A stretch of DNA of 64,000 bases from Annona cherimola (GCA_030490835.1 CM059977.1:9018765-9082764); one strand, 5' to 3'. Counted from the first letter of the stretch, positions 46,817 through 60,117 are shown. The notes: generated from the sequence alone by a model not told the origin. A program made the numbers and translations.

Positions 46817-49800
46817 TTATCCTTCTGATTGAGCCGCATATGGTGTTTCTGCAACAGGTGGTACAACATCCACTTTGTAGCGGAGACCCTGCCAAACATG
46901 AAAGGTCTAAGAAAAATATACGTAATTTGTCAAAAGAAAATTAAAAATGATTCTACTTCATCTGTCATCTTTCTCTCATACTCACAATTACTAGTTCTTT
47001 GGGGAAAACTCACCCTCACCATAAGAAAATGTACGATTCTTGTATACCCAAAGTATGATATTCTTATGTGCCCAAAGTTCGGACTGAGTGTGTTTGAGAA
47101 ATAATAAAACTTTTAGATGAAAAGTTTTTTATATAAAAGTTCTTGAATTGAAAAAAAATGATGTGATATAACAGGGATAATGATGAAGAATAAAGTGAAT
47201 AAAGTTAAAATAAATAAGTTGTATGAGTAATTATGTAGAAATGATTAAAAAAAAAGTCAAGTAGTTATATAGAAAGATGTGACCAAACGATTAAAAAATA
47301 AGATAGTTATGGAGAATAAAAAGTTTTAACTTGACTTTTTTGTACATTGCCAAACACACCCTTATAGACAACTGTGACAAAACTGGAAGTCAAAAGTATT
47401 CTCATACTGGACATCCCAAAATCGATCTGTCATCCACAGGTGGATGCCAATGAAAGCAGCATGCAGAGGTCCATCCAACAAACAAGTTCTACAATCTGAG
47501 GGGAAAGTGTCAGTGTAGACATCAACAGAGCCAGTCATCCTGTCATATCAATTGTTATTTATCAACAGCCTAGAACACTCCAACTGCATCTATCTGGGAA
47601 CACCTTAACAAGTCAAAAATATGGCAACGACCATGGATTCTCCTTGACATCAGATGTTACACCACACACAACAATGTTAAACGTCCTTGCCCATCTAGGG
47701 CATTTGATAAGAGCCACAAATTGCAGAAAACCATTATAAGACATTGGTCTATAACCATTATCCAAAGCTTCAAACACAACTAAGGTTGCAATCAAAAAGG
47801 CCGTTGACTGGTTTGGTGGGGTGTTTGAATCATGTTTACACCATAAAACCCAAAGTCAACATGTTTTGAGATAAACACGAAAATATAAAAAATAGGCCCT
47901 CATGCAGTCCTAGCAAGAAAGTACCAACTGCAGCTCACTGATCATCATACCTTCTTGAAGAAGGATGAATAGGAATTGTCCCAAATGAGTTTGTAGCATC
48001 CTGCTAAACAAGTGTTGAAATTTCCCTGCAGGGAAATTTTAATAAAAACCAAAGAGGATTTAGAAACAGAATCATCTGGAAAAAGGAAAGTATCTAAGTA
48101 TAGAATGACATACTTGGTCAGATGCATAACGGCGGTATGGTAAGATCGGCTGCAAGGTGAATACACAAGTCAATGCAAAAAGGAAACAGGAATGGAAGAA
48201 AACATAGCATAATTTGTGTTCCTTATTAAAAATATGTTTGACTCGATTGTCAAAAAATCAAAATGCTTAATTTCCTTGAAAGGTCACTCATCTTTTTGAC
48301 ACAATTTTCCCAAGGGAATGAATTAAAGAGGGAAAAATCAGAACTTTCTGATCTGAAAATGTCAGTTGGTAGAGGCTGAAGGAAAAAACTCACACTAGTT
48401 TGTCCAGAAGGGCTGATGTACTCTACTAAGAATCCAATATCCTGTTCAGGAGAAAAAGAATTCAACCATAGTAAGATCACCTACAGAGAGAGAGAGAGAG
48501 AGAGGTAAAGTTTCCTTTAGATGGTGTAAAGAAGTCAAGGTTTCCTTCATATGGCATAAAGAAGTCACACACACCCACCCACCACTACCAAGTCATTCAA
48601 TGTAAAGACATTAACAGAAGTAAGAACCACTTCGTTATTACTTTAGTACTCCTTTATTGTCTCATCCTTCTAGAAAAGTTCTTTTTTCTTTCTTCCCCCT
48701 TTTTTTACAAATATAGCCACTGATAAAATATATATATATAGAGAGAGAGAGAGTTGTTCCAGTGCAGTGACGCTGCACCGGAACAGTGGTGCGGTGGCCC
48801 AAAAATGGGCGCCACATGATCATGAAATCATGATCTACTCCACCCATTGTATTTAGAATAATGTATTCTATTACCATACTTTAAATAACAACTAGAATAA
48901 TGTATTCTATTACCATACTTTAAATAACAACTAGAATAATGTATTCTATTACCATACTTTAAATAACAACTTTAAAGTATCTGATTGGGATGAAAATTGG
49001 TATGGTAATAGAATACATTATTCTAAATACAATTGGTGGAGTAGATCATGATTTCATGATCATGTGGGGCCCATTTTTGGGCCACTGCACCGCTGTTCCA
49101 GTGCAGTGACGCTGCACCGGAACAGCTCTCATATATATATATATATACATATATGAATCATAAAGTAACAACAGTTGTATGCACTAGGTATGATTCCTTG
49201 TGTCAATGTTCGAAAGAGCTATTATGTATTTTAATCCCATTGCAAACAAAACTCTGAAGCATAAGATTCTAAGCAAAAATTACTACAAAGCAGTGTTGAA
49301 AGAGAACTCATCAAGCATTTTACAGTACCAGATAAAAAGCATCACATTTCATAAGGGCATAGAACCACACGCTGATTGTATTAATTATTAAGAAATCGAA
49401 GGCTTTTTTCATCTCACTGCAAAGGAAATTGACACTCCTTCCCCTAGATGTTCAATGAGCATGGTTATGTTTTACTATTTGTTGTCTTAACTGTCTATTT
49501 AGGATTCAATAGCCTTTCACGCAAGACTAGATTTGTATTATGGATATAATTCATAGCCCAAAGAGTATCCATGTAACAAGTAAAGAGTATCCATGCAACA
49601 AGTAACGAAAATAACTTATATGCACCAAGGATTTTATTAACTGAACTCCTAACTAGATTTAGAAGCTCAAAACATCGGAGAACAATGGACCATCAAACTG
49701 TAAGTCAGAATTCGGCTTAGAATCAGACAAATTATTGTCCATGAATGAAGATTTTGGCCCATTAAATGGAGTGACAATCAAGCTCTTGATCGACTGCATA

Positions 49801-51689
49801 GCTATGTGTAAACAATTGCATTTAAAAAGATACTTAAATAGAAATGGGCTAAAAAGAAGACTTGAAATATCTTATATGGAGTTAAGTGCTCTGAGTAATC
49901 CAAAGTATAAACTACCAAACAAGCCCTGCATAATATACCTTGCAATTGATTAAGATTTTCCCTATTGAATTGTGAGTAATCCAAAGAATAAACTACCAAA
50001 CAAGCCCTGCATAATATACCTTGCAATTGATTAAGATTTTTCCTATTGAATTGTGAGTTTTCAACTCAAATGAAGTATTTAAGAAGTCAAGAGGAAATGA
50101 ATCGTACTTTCTATGTTACACTAGCTACCAAAGAGGACCTGAAAACAACAACTAAGATAGGCTCAGAGCATCCGTCATATACCGTGCTTATTTTCCCTTG
50201 TACCAGTGAGAAGTCCCATGCAATATATGAGTTCACAGATTCCACCATCAATGAGACCTGGAAAGACACAATTGAAAGATGTGATTTTGATGTACTACTC
50301 TAGTTACTAGTTGAAATGGTCCAGGGTGATCTTCTGACCACAGCAACAAAAAATTAACAATCACTTTTTTGTACTTGTGACCAAAATCACAGAAGAAACA
50401 CAGAAGTGCTAAAAGTAGTGAGGGTTGATACTATATTACGGCCCTTGATCTGCTGAGAGCCTAAAATGAGATGTATCGAAATTCCAACTGTTTCATATAA
50501 AAAACCTTCTTCAGATGAAAAAAAGGAAACAGGCACCAGGCTTCCATGGTGGGCCCAGATGGATCAGTGGCATGAGTTCAACCTCAAATTGCTCCAAGAT
50601 TATCACCCATTAAAGAAATCATTTTGTCTGTAATTATGGGAGCAACATTTCTACTGGATAATCTCCTAACAAACATGAATGTGATTCAAACCAGGTAGAG
50701 TGGAAGATAGAACACTAAACAAAAATAAACAAGGAAGACAATGGAATATGGTTCAAATTTATCCTATAACAAGAAAAAAATATCAACAAAGAAATCATCC
50801 ATCCCAAAAGGACTTTCTAGTAGAGATGCAACTCGGGCTCATGAAACTCGGGTTCACCCCAACCCTAACCCTATTTTTAAAACCTCAACCCTAACCCTAA
50901 CTCTATTTTTAAAATTTGGGTTTGGGTTGAGTTTCAGGTTGGAATTTGTGTTAATCAATTGCTCCACCCATATCAATGAAATATCCAAAACAAATCAAAA
51001 TATTATATCAATTACCACATTAGTTTTCACATTAATAATTCATGCGAATCAACACCCAAACAGATAGTAGTGGCATTCCCAGCTATAAAATGAGTATTTA
51101 AGTGTTTCTTGAGAAGGCCGAAAATTCGGTTGATTAATGAAGTTGAACAAGGCCCCATCATGGCTACCATTCTGTTGTCCAACCACAAACAAGCTCTTCT
51201 CTAGCTCATCAACTACTAAAGAAATGATCCAACAAATTCATATACTGCCTGCAACAAATTTGGGAACCATGGCTAAATCAAATAGTGCTTTTGGTGAACT
51301 GCATGCAAGGTTAATATTCTGCCCCTCCGTATGTAAATATACCAATAAAATAATATTCCGCCCCTCCAATGCGGCTCCTAGATGTGGATCCTCTTCTCAC
51401 GGAATTCCCTACATCACAGGAAACCCATCAACCTCCATGTCGAACCTCAAAAATTCAATCGTCCACATCCATCCCAAATCATTGCTACTAGAAACGAAGG
51501 CATAGCCAAGATCCATTACGAACAGAACAAGGGCGAAAATAACATTTTAAAAAAGGAAAAAGAAAAAAAAAAAAAAAAGAGGAGGCGGTGGAATGATTGC
51601 TGTAGCATCAGGTGCCAGAAATTAACCAAATCAAAACAAAGGAAGAACACGGAAAAAGTATATTTGAGCAAGTGGCAAGGAAAAGCCAA

Positions 51690-51720
<31 letters not shown>

Positions 51721-54700
51721 AGCAAAGAAGAAACAAAGAAGAAAGGGCGTCGTCGCTGGAAGAGAAAATGGGAGATGGGGGCTAGGGTTGCGGGAAGAGG
51801 GAATGAGAGATCGGGGACGGGCTTGCAGCCATCATCAGAAGAGAGAAGGCCAAAGGGGGGATTCGTTGTCGAAAGAGAAAATGGTAACCATCACTGGCTT
51901 GCGGGAAGAGAAAATGGGGGACAGGAGCTCGGGTTGCAACCAGCGGGAAAAGAAAAGGTTGTGCGAGAGGTTTAAAGGGCTTATAAAATATCCTCCCCAA
52001 ATTAGGTTCGGGCTTATCTCAACCCAAGACCGAACCGATTTCAATTTGGTCCAAGCTCAGGCTGGCTAAATAGGGCTCGGGTTCATCAATGCATAGTTTT
52101 AACATTGCCCAAATCCAGGTTCAGGCCAAACCCGGACCAAGTTACATCCCTACTTTCTATTAATTTGATCCGGCTAACAAAGAAGACATGTTTAATTGGC
52201 TCTATAATACATTCAGACTGGTATCTCAAGTGGATGGCGAGACTACTTATTTGGAACACAATCCAAAATCAACTAACATCAAATTTTTTATATGAGGAAA
52301 TTAGTGTAAATATTTCCTGAATAAGCTTTGCTGAAGACATACAGCAATATGAAATCTAGTAATGCAATAAAATTCTTATTTGCACATATTCATCCCTTGA
52401 GATTTACAAGCAGTACCCTGTTTGTTATGAAAATAATGACTGTTCAAACTCTTGAGCTGCTTCTACAAGAGCAATCTTTCTCTGAACTGTTTAATTACAG
52501 CCATACTTTAATTGCTTGGAAGATACGCATGAACATCATCACTGGATTAAAAAAAAAGTAAATGTTTACACTATTAAACACACCTCATGAGTCTTTCCAG
52601 CAGGAATGACTGCTTCCTTGTAATCATCAGTTTTCCTGCAAAACAGTTCACAGAAATAACATCAATATGGTGAATAATTACACCATGTTCCTCAATAGAT
52701 ACCAAAGATGCTATAAGAGAGAGGAAATACCTTTTTTCGGCAGCACCAGCAGCTTCTGCTGAAATCAGGAAAGGAGAATTCGTGAAAACCTCCCTGAAAT
52801 AGAAATGTCGTACTCATCAGTCAAATATTGATTAGGTTGACAACAACCGCAACAGCCATGACATAGATCGTAGAGACCTCTTTTACATCCATGTGCATTC
52901 ATTACCAATACATTACAGCAAGGGCCAATAAAACTAGTGAGACTACTTTTTGTAAATGATGTTCATCAATACATCCTACTAAAATTTTGAACTTTATATC
53001 TGTTATTGAAATTGGAGAAAAGCACTATCAACTACATTCCATTCTCCTTTCTAAAAGATGCTTCAAATTATATTCAGATCATTTATAGCACGAAACTTGC
53101 ACTTATGCTAGTTCCATGCAATGATTGATATACAGAATATACATCCATGTGTCATTTAGCATCTTTATTAATTCACGTCTCCTCGATATTCCTCTCATAA
53201 CAATTACATTGAAAAATCTGTGTCCATAAACTGTGAATGTGGTGCCTACTTCAATTTTTCATTGTATGCACAAGAAAGATTATTTCATTTTTGGTGCTAT
53301 ACATCCTGTTTTATATCATCCAATGTAAAGAAAAAAGAAATGGTGAAAAAAAAAGAAGCCAAAGGAGCATACATAATCAAATCAAATGGAAAAGACAAGG
53401 AAAACCAACATTTCAAATCAAATGAACATAGCACCATGCAACAAGATAGAGATGGTTACAACTTCAGGAATTACCCTATAAATTTAAGAAATCGAACAAA
53501 CTCGGATGTGTAGACATTCACTGCTTTCTCTAAGACAGCAACCTCAGCTTTCTGCCTGTTTAAAGGGGCATGAAACACAGCATCACTCAGTGAAGGAGTC
53601 AAGAAAAGAAATTTGAGACTGAGATTCCATTTTTACAAACTTAGCATTAAAGGCAAGATATCTCACAGTTTTCTTGCTGTGAATCGCCTCCACAAAAGAA
53701 GGAAAAACAACCAAATTGAAAGCACCATCTTTGTAAGGTTGTACAGAGATGGGCCATAACGTTGCCGTTGTTCCTCCATGGGCCTAAGTAAAAAGGTTAT
53801 GTTTGACACAATTAACAATGCAGGACATAAGCTCTATTTATCAAATTTAAAAACTAGGTAAATCAAGGCCATAAAACAACTTCCAAGAAAGGAAAATATA
53901 CCCATCATCATCATTTATTTGCTGAATAAAATCAAGTAAAACCTGCATGAAATACAAGCACCAAGTGGAATCATCTCTCTGTGCTTCAAACAATAAAATG
54001 ATGCATCAAGAAGTAAGCATAAAATGAATAAAATAGACTAAGAACTTCAGAATGGTACCACTGCAACCCTAGAAAAGATAATTCATTCTCAATACACAAT
54101 CTAATATCACAAAAAGGATTTTGCGAGATGATAAAAAAGCAATAGAATTTGCTAATTTGCTACTTTGGTTTTGACTCATTTCAACTATCAAAATCATGAA
54201 CCCAAGAACACATGGAAGTCAGTTCCTAGAAATGGTATCAAAATTATAACAGAGATCAAACTGATTGAAGCAGCAGTTCCATTCAAACAAGTTCCATGGT
54301 TAGTACACAATGGTCCAATGTGTCCGTATAGATAATGACCAATTAGATGAGATTGTGAAGTCCATGATTTAAACGAATTTTCCCAATATACAAGTTCCAT
54401 TTAGATAATTTATATGTTATTCGAATTTTAGACGACAAGTGGTCCAGTTGTTAAATCAATTGGAACATCTGTACATGCATTTAACCTTCCTTTTCTCCAA
54501 GTAGGTTTATGAACCTAACCAGACACAACCAGTTCCAGTTTTTTAAATGTTTATTCTTGAACATAACTTCATATTAACCAAATGGCAAGCAACATCAAGG
54601 TGCTCCAATAAATTGGTCCACGCTCCAAATTCTACAACAAACCAAACAAACCAGATACTATGATCATCCTGATGCCGTAAAGATTGAGTTTTCTTGCTTG

Positions 54701-57700
54701 GGAATTGAAATAGAGAAAGTCGGACTTAGTCAATGCAGTCAGACTTCGAGTGCTGAGTAAATTCTAATATGAGAGAATAAGACAACTCGTGCTGAGCAAA
54801 TTTTCAACCTCATTCATTCATTTTTATTGTATAGTTCAGAAAATTTTCGAGCATGAGGCAGAATTCAAATTGCTAAGACTTCAGAAATTAACCAGTAATA
54901 CTCCTCCAAGTAGTTTCTATTCTGAATTATCTAGAGTCACATTCACACGGCAATCAAACTCTAATATCAAAATGCTATTTCCTAGATGATCACAGAGTCT
55001 GCTCTTCATGGATATTAAAGTTGTTTATTGTGTATCCTATTCTTTAAATAAACTCTAAGAAAGAATATATCAGAAGGCTTAAATAAGTTGATGTATAGCA
55101 TACCTGTGGCACCCCTACCAAGTATTTTACAAGAGTCTTGTAGACTCCTGTTGCAGAGCCAAGCTGAGCTAATTGCCTTCTCCTGGAACAAGAAACATGG
55201 AAAAAAAAAAAATTCTAGCATCCATGGTATTATTGACCTGGTAAATGTGCTGTCCTACCCGGCCAAATAGAAAACAAGAAGTCCTACCTTTCCATTTGCT
55301 GCTTCCATAATAAAGCATATCGTTCTTGAATGGTTCCACCAGAAGTAACCAAAGCATCAACTTCAGCTTGCCTATTCCTCTCCGAACGCTCCCGTTGTTG
55401 TCTAATGAGGGAACCACGGAAGTCTTGTGGCATATAACTCATGACTGCAAATTACTTACAGATAGCCTAATCAATTATGAAGAACATATCTAAGAAGTAG
55501 CAGACACGACACACTAGCCTCTTTTTACGACAACTAGCAAAATCCACAACCAAACAAAATGAATTCCTTGTGAAGTTTCAGCAACAGTTTCATAAGGATT
55601 CAAAAAGTATGATGTAAGTATCAACACACTGAATCTACTACAACAGTGTATATCAAGGTCCCATGTTGAGCATGCATATATTCTCAAACAGCCTACCTGG
55701 CATCTAAAAGAAGATTCTTTCATTGTAGAGCACCAATCAAAAGCATGCGAATAAACATGGGAGAAATTCTTTCACTGTAGAGCACCAATCAAATTCTTGC
55801 TAAGAAACATCATGCCTGGTCTAGAAAGACAACCACAGGGTTCTATTGACTGGGATTTGGGGATAAATTTAGTAAAGAGATAATTGAATACAGCACATTA
55901 ATCCAAATTCAACTTACTAGCATATAACAATGTTTGTATATCATAGATGGCAAAGCAATCCTTAGTTACACCTTCAAGTACGTAAAGTAACATGGTGAAT
56001 CCCATGAAAAGTACCAGTAGAATAAAAGTAGGGATCCTTGCAAAATAGAACTAATAATTTCTCCTTATTGCAAATTATATCCTGTATAAAGTTTTAAATA
56101 ATACAAAATAAAACCTAAAATTAACATTTGCGAAACATCTTTTACGTGAAATGGGTTACACATAGTTTTCTAATGACTTATAATGCATTTGAAACCATTT
56201 TCTCACATACACCAGTGTAGGGGTTTATTTTGCAATGTTCTGAAACGTAAATGAACTGTTTTACAAGAACCTAAATCACAGGATATAGTTTGAAATTAAG
56301 TGACGCCCCATGGTTTGTAATGCAAAAGGTACAAGAAAAATATTTTTTGGTGCTAAATGATGATGACTCATAACCAAACGGTGTCACCATCATGATCTGC
56401 AAGAATCAATGCCACAAGGCTCAAGTGGTCCATGCAAGAATCTCAGAACCAAATCTTCAGATGCAGTACAACTGATCTTTAGATGAACAGCAGATTAATG
56501 ATTATATTAAGCAGAAAATAGCAGGTTCTACAATGACTGCAGCAGGAGAGTGACCACAAACAAGAAAATGAGGAGATTCTGCATCTTCATAGCTGATAGT
56601 CAGCAACAAAGTTGTAAATATGCAACAAAACTTCCAGTGCAAAAAAATTTCAGCATGGTTCAGGACAAATTAATTTATTAGAAAATCCACCTGTGTTAAA
56701 TACATTATCAGCATTCTTGGACTGGAACAACTCCAATGCCCTCAATGTGTCTTTTAGTTTAACTTGGAGATTTCCAAGAGTAAAAGCAATGTCATTTTCA
56801 TCAGCTGTGGAAGGCTGCGTAACAAGAATACAAGACAAAGAAGCGATTCAGATATGAAAATCATTATCACAAGAATTTTGACAACACATTTATTAGCAAA
56901 AACAAAGAATCAAAAGGGAATCCTTATATTGAGAGAGAGAGAGAGGACCTTTTTTATTTTTTGCAAAAAGTTCGGAATTTTGTTATTGGAAAGCCAGAAA
57001 TCACAGTTAGAGAAGAGAAGACCAATTAAACATCAATGCTTCAAATATTTTGAAAGGATAATGGTATTGTACCGCTTTTGGCCATTGAGATTTCTCTAGT
57101 AAAAACAGTATTTCTTCAATATATTGTCGATTCTTCCACAAGTTCTCATCAGTTTTGTGGGGTGGAGGAGAATCCACTTCACGCACCGACAAACTCTCAC
57201 CTTCCAACACAGACAATCTTAAGTGATTTAAATACTTACAAATCAATAAAGAAGAAGCAATAAATTGCTCTTGATGTTTGAAAGGAGCATCATTTGAAAC
57301 CTAAGTCAAGAGTACCATTTGAAACCTAAGTCTTTACATTTGTTCATTGTTCCATTAGGTCTAAAGAATGTACCCCCATAAGCACTCTTAAGATTTCTGT
57401 TCATGCTCACAAAGAGTGACAAATTCTCTGCAAAGCCATTTGGACTCAGAAAACAAACATCTGCTGCTACTCCAGTTTCATACACTTGTGATGATCTATT
57501 AATTTATAGAGATCACATCAAACATCTCAAGCAACCCTTAACTCTATTTGGACATCACAAAATTCCACACTCGACAGAGCAAAATGAAAATCAGGTCATA
57601 ATGTCTGATAAAGAGACCAACTACCAGCACAGAAACCAACCATCACAGAACAAATACGTATGAATAATGCTTCAAATTATACAGAATGCCTAAGACAGAA

Positions 57701-59273
57701 GTGATGTTAATGGCTATCAATTAGGTCTACTACTGGTAAGAATTGTTCGTAAGGACATTAACTGAATCCCACACAGGCAAACACTCAAAAATGGCAAGGA
57801 GACTAAGACGGTAAACCAATTTTTCTGAAAAGGACTAAACATTGCGCGACAGGGAAATTGCCCAAGGAATGGAGACCGAAGTGGATTTCAGTAACTGAAG
57901 ACCATCTTAATTCCATCTTTCACTCAACTGCTAGCGTGTTATTACCAAGCCACTTTATATTAAAAACCATATCCTATTTTCTTATGCGAGCTGAAAACTT
58001 GGATTGAGCCATGACAAGCATCCCAAAGTGTAGCAACCATATACTGAATGTTTAAGCAAGAGTTTCAGGTCACATGAAGAAGAAACCAGATATGGAATAG
58101 GGAGCATTTTTTTAACATTACAGTCATATTCTCAGACTTATGCTATAATAAGGATGGTCATCCTGTCTTTAGGACGAAATGAAGCTCTTCAATTTGCCGG
58201 ACCAGTCACCGAGAGGTCAAAATTGTCCAGTGTCACAACTTTGTCTTGCTTGCCATGCATCATGTCATGTCTCCAAGAACTCGGGGGGTAAACACAACTG
58301 TAAACCAAGCTGTTATCCATCATCAATAATAATTTCCTTATTTGTTGCCCACAAACTGCTTGAACCGATATACTTTCAAAGGATTGTGGAGAGTAGAGGC
58401 CACATTCGTACTGAAGCACGAACAGAGTAGCAATGGGCCAACTTGAAAACAACCATGAAAGCCATCTCCTGGATTCGACCTTGAGGTTGGGACTGAGTTG
58501 AAGGTGCAGCATTTCTTCCATTAACTATTCACTAATAGGATGAACCAACTGTTAAAGGTCATCAAAACATTTGTCAATGCATCAAGCAGATTTTCAGTAT
58601 TTGAGAATGTAGGTAGTTTGTGCTTCGCGTGCATCATAATACTGGGTTTGGCAGGAACATTGCTTGTTCATCATGCTTATTTGCCACTGCATCAACACAG
58701 TTAGATGCTTGTGTGTTGTTCCAGCAAAACGGAGGTATTCTACTCATCCTTACCCGTCATCATGCTGTCCGAACAGGAGAAAATGGGTTTAGCAGCGGAG
58801 GTCGATTTGTCGCCGCGGGACCAAAGACTAGAAAAGTTAAACGCATTCAACTCTCGTGAGGAATTGGAGGAATTCATGCTTGAATTTCCTCAAAAACTGA
58901 ATTTCTAAGGAATCCGAATGCTCCGCGGCTAGTCAAACTTCGCCGAGATTTTTGAATGTTAAGTGAAAAAGTAAGAATCCGTGACTAAATCATGGTATTG
59001 CCACCAACCCCTCATTCATGAAGTCCATGGAGTCGACAAACTCGAATTTCCACGGAAAGAAAAATGCAAGTCGATTTTTACATTAAAAAGAAAACAGCAA
59101 GGGCAATTACTAGCAGTAGCAGGGGATTCTTTCAGAAGATCGTCCGCCATCGACCGAAGCTCGAATGTGAGGATGGAGACATCGTCCGAGAGAGGCGGAA
59201 ATGGATATTTGTCATAGTAACGAGCAAGATAAGCCCTAGTTATGGGAACTAGACCCTCCGTCGAAGAAGCCAT
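46817..59273 (-). CDS. Conserved plant protein with C-terminal GOLD domain, function unknown
   Basis: Fifteen exons (minus): 59273-59111, 57200-57073, 56814-56691, 55444-55288, 55182-55104, 53942-53902, 53783-53667, 53555-53475, 52793-52731, 52635-52584, 50257-50183, 48441-48394, 48149-48114, 48025-47951, 46888-46817. All GT-AG, all phases agree; 1311 nt, 436 aa. Residues 1-55 include YYDKYPFPPLSDDV. Then WKNRQYIEEILFLLEKSQWP (about 75-94), a charged helical stretch with FQSKNADNVFNT, and DFRGSLIRQQRERSERNRQA (about 147-166). A hydrophobic segment at about 250-262 (MVLSIWLFFLLLW) may insert in a membrane. The C terminus (about 322-430) is GOLD-like: VIPAGKTHEV, NSYIAWDFSLVQG, DIGFLVEYISPSG, LAGCYKLIWDNSYSSFFKK. 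GOLD domains occur in p24, Sec14-like and patellin proteins of the secretory pathway; a trafficking role is inference. An upstream in-frame ATG at 59309 would add 12 residues. Weakest junction: the exon 2 acceptor at 57201. Confidence 0.9.
47086..47361. mobile_element. T1 Tourist-like MITE in the last intron of the GOLD gene
   Basis: Starts GAGTGTGTTTGAGAAATAAT and ends CATTGCCAAACACACCC before TTA (47362-47364). The left TTA is not preserved (ACT). Core motifs AAAACTTTTAGATGAAAAG and AATGATGAAGAATAAAG identify the family. 276 bp. Confidence 0.65.
48741..49130. mobile_element. Long-inverted-repeat MITE in a GOLD gene intron
   Basis: The two arms, about 140 bp each, are nearly perfect inverted copies: GTTCCAGTGCAGTGACGCTG, GGCCCAAAAATGGGC, CACATGATCATGAAATCATG and TTTAGAATAATGTATTCTAT on the left recur inverted on the right. 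Each outer end is itself a small hairpin. It lies in an (AT)n microsatellite, so the ATATATATA on both sides may be a 9-bp duplication but cannot be proven. A transcript of this intron would fold into a long hairpin. Confidence 0.85.
48855..48971. repeat. Three perfect 39-bp tandem repeats inside the hairpin element
   Basis: Units 48855-48893, 48894-48932 and 48933-48971, each starting AGAATAATGTATTCTATTAC, are identical. The right arm has one inverted copy of the motif, so the left arm expanded after insertion. Confidence 0.92.
49892..50053. repeat. Tandem duplication, 2 x 81 bp, in a GOLD gene intron
   Basis: Copies 49892-49972 and 49973-50053 share GAGTAATCCAAAG, AAACTACCAAACAAGCCCTG and AATTGATTAAGATTTT with about three differences. 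It lies about 130 bp beyond the 3' end of exon 11, inside the following intron. Confidence 0.88.
50821..52152. mobile_element. hAT non-autonomous element in a GOLD gene intron
   Basis: Flanks CTTTCTAG (50813-50820) and CTTTCTAT (52153-52160) match 7 of 8. Termini: left TAGAGATGCAACTCGGGCTC, right reverse-complemented TAGGGATGTAACTTGG. The left 130 bp are close to the start of the hAT in FolD intron 1. The central 51130-51990 is GC-richer with purine runs and a (GA)n tract and may be acquired host DNA, but no exon is recognisable. It sits between exons 10 and 11. Confidence 0.87.
51693..51721. repeat. (GA)n microsatellite
   Basis: About 14 uninterrupted GA units in the interior of the hAT element; it produces the Arg/Glu-alternating translation seen in this region. 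Confidence 0.95.
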
Positions 59274-60117
59274 GGTAGAGAAGACGAAGAACGACAGGTA
59301 AAATTTCAAAAAATATTAGAATATGGAGAATGCGAATGAGGAATTCGAGAGGAGGGTGGGACGCAAATGCGCTGTGCCGTGCAAGCGGCGCAAGTTAATG
59401 GCTGGCGCGTGCACGGCGGCAAAAGCAGCAGAGGAAGAAAAGGAGCTAGGACGCTGCCGTGGCCTGCCGATGGAAGACTGCTGCCGCGGAATATTTTTCA
59501 TTTCCGCAGTTGGGGAAAAGTAATCGCGGGGTTTCTAACTTTAGGAGAGGTGCGCACTACGCTACGTGGAATAAACTCCTGTTGGATTCCAGATGCCGAC
59601 AAAGGATGATTTCAGTGTCACCGCCCTCAAGCGCAAAAAGCAATGCACAATATTTCCCCACGTCGAACAAAATATTTAATAGAATAATATTTTCAATTGA
59701 TGAAATGTTCTCAAGTTTCCCCTTTTTCTACTTCATGGTTCGAATATGAAAGTCTACCAGATTAAACAATTATATTTTCAATTGATAGAATGTTTTCAAA
59801 TTTTCCGTTGTTTTTTACGTTCTGGTCGGAAATAAAAAATTGTGGCCCGAGTTTAGATAACGAGGCCTGTGAAAAAAATTTCTAGTTATCATAATTGTCG
59901 CTGTAGGGGTTCATTTTGCCCTTGGAACTGTAGGCATGTGGTCGCGACCGGCAACCTCGTTCACTCGCGCGTCAGACGGCATGATTTTCGGGGTATTCAT
60001 TTCCATCGCTGCACTGCGCTGATGCGCTGGATGGGTCCAGGTTGAGCAGCCTGATACGAACCATGAAGTTTGAACATTGCCATTTTGCACCCGGCGGGTA
60101 GCAACCTTTTTAATTAT
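59274..60117. other. Upstream/promoter region of the GOLD gene and intergenic DNA
   Basis: 59274-59640 is GC-richer and holds overlapping frames on both strands (for example plus 59323-59523), consistent with a 5' leader and promoter and not with a separate gene. I saw no clear TATA box on the minus strand. 59640-60117 has no feature. Confidence 0.4.

Noticed and set aside
48855..48971. CRISPR-like array (three 39-bp repeats)
   Set aside because: The repeats are contiguous without spacers, lie in a plant intron and inside a MITE; this is a simple tandem duplication.
51382..51975. 197-codon plus-strand frame in the GOLD gene intron
   Set aside because: Composition is dominated by Lys, Glu and Arg from purine runs and the (GA)n tract inside a hAT element; no domain is recognisable.
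58705..58908. 67-codon plus-strand frame with a charged C terminus (SREELEEFMLEFPQKLNF)
   Set aside because: It looks somewhat protein-like, but it lies antisense in GOLD intron 1, has no matching exons nearby, and I recognise no family.
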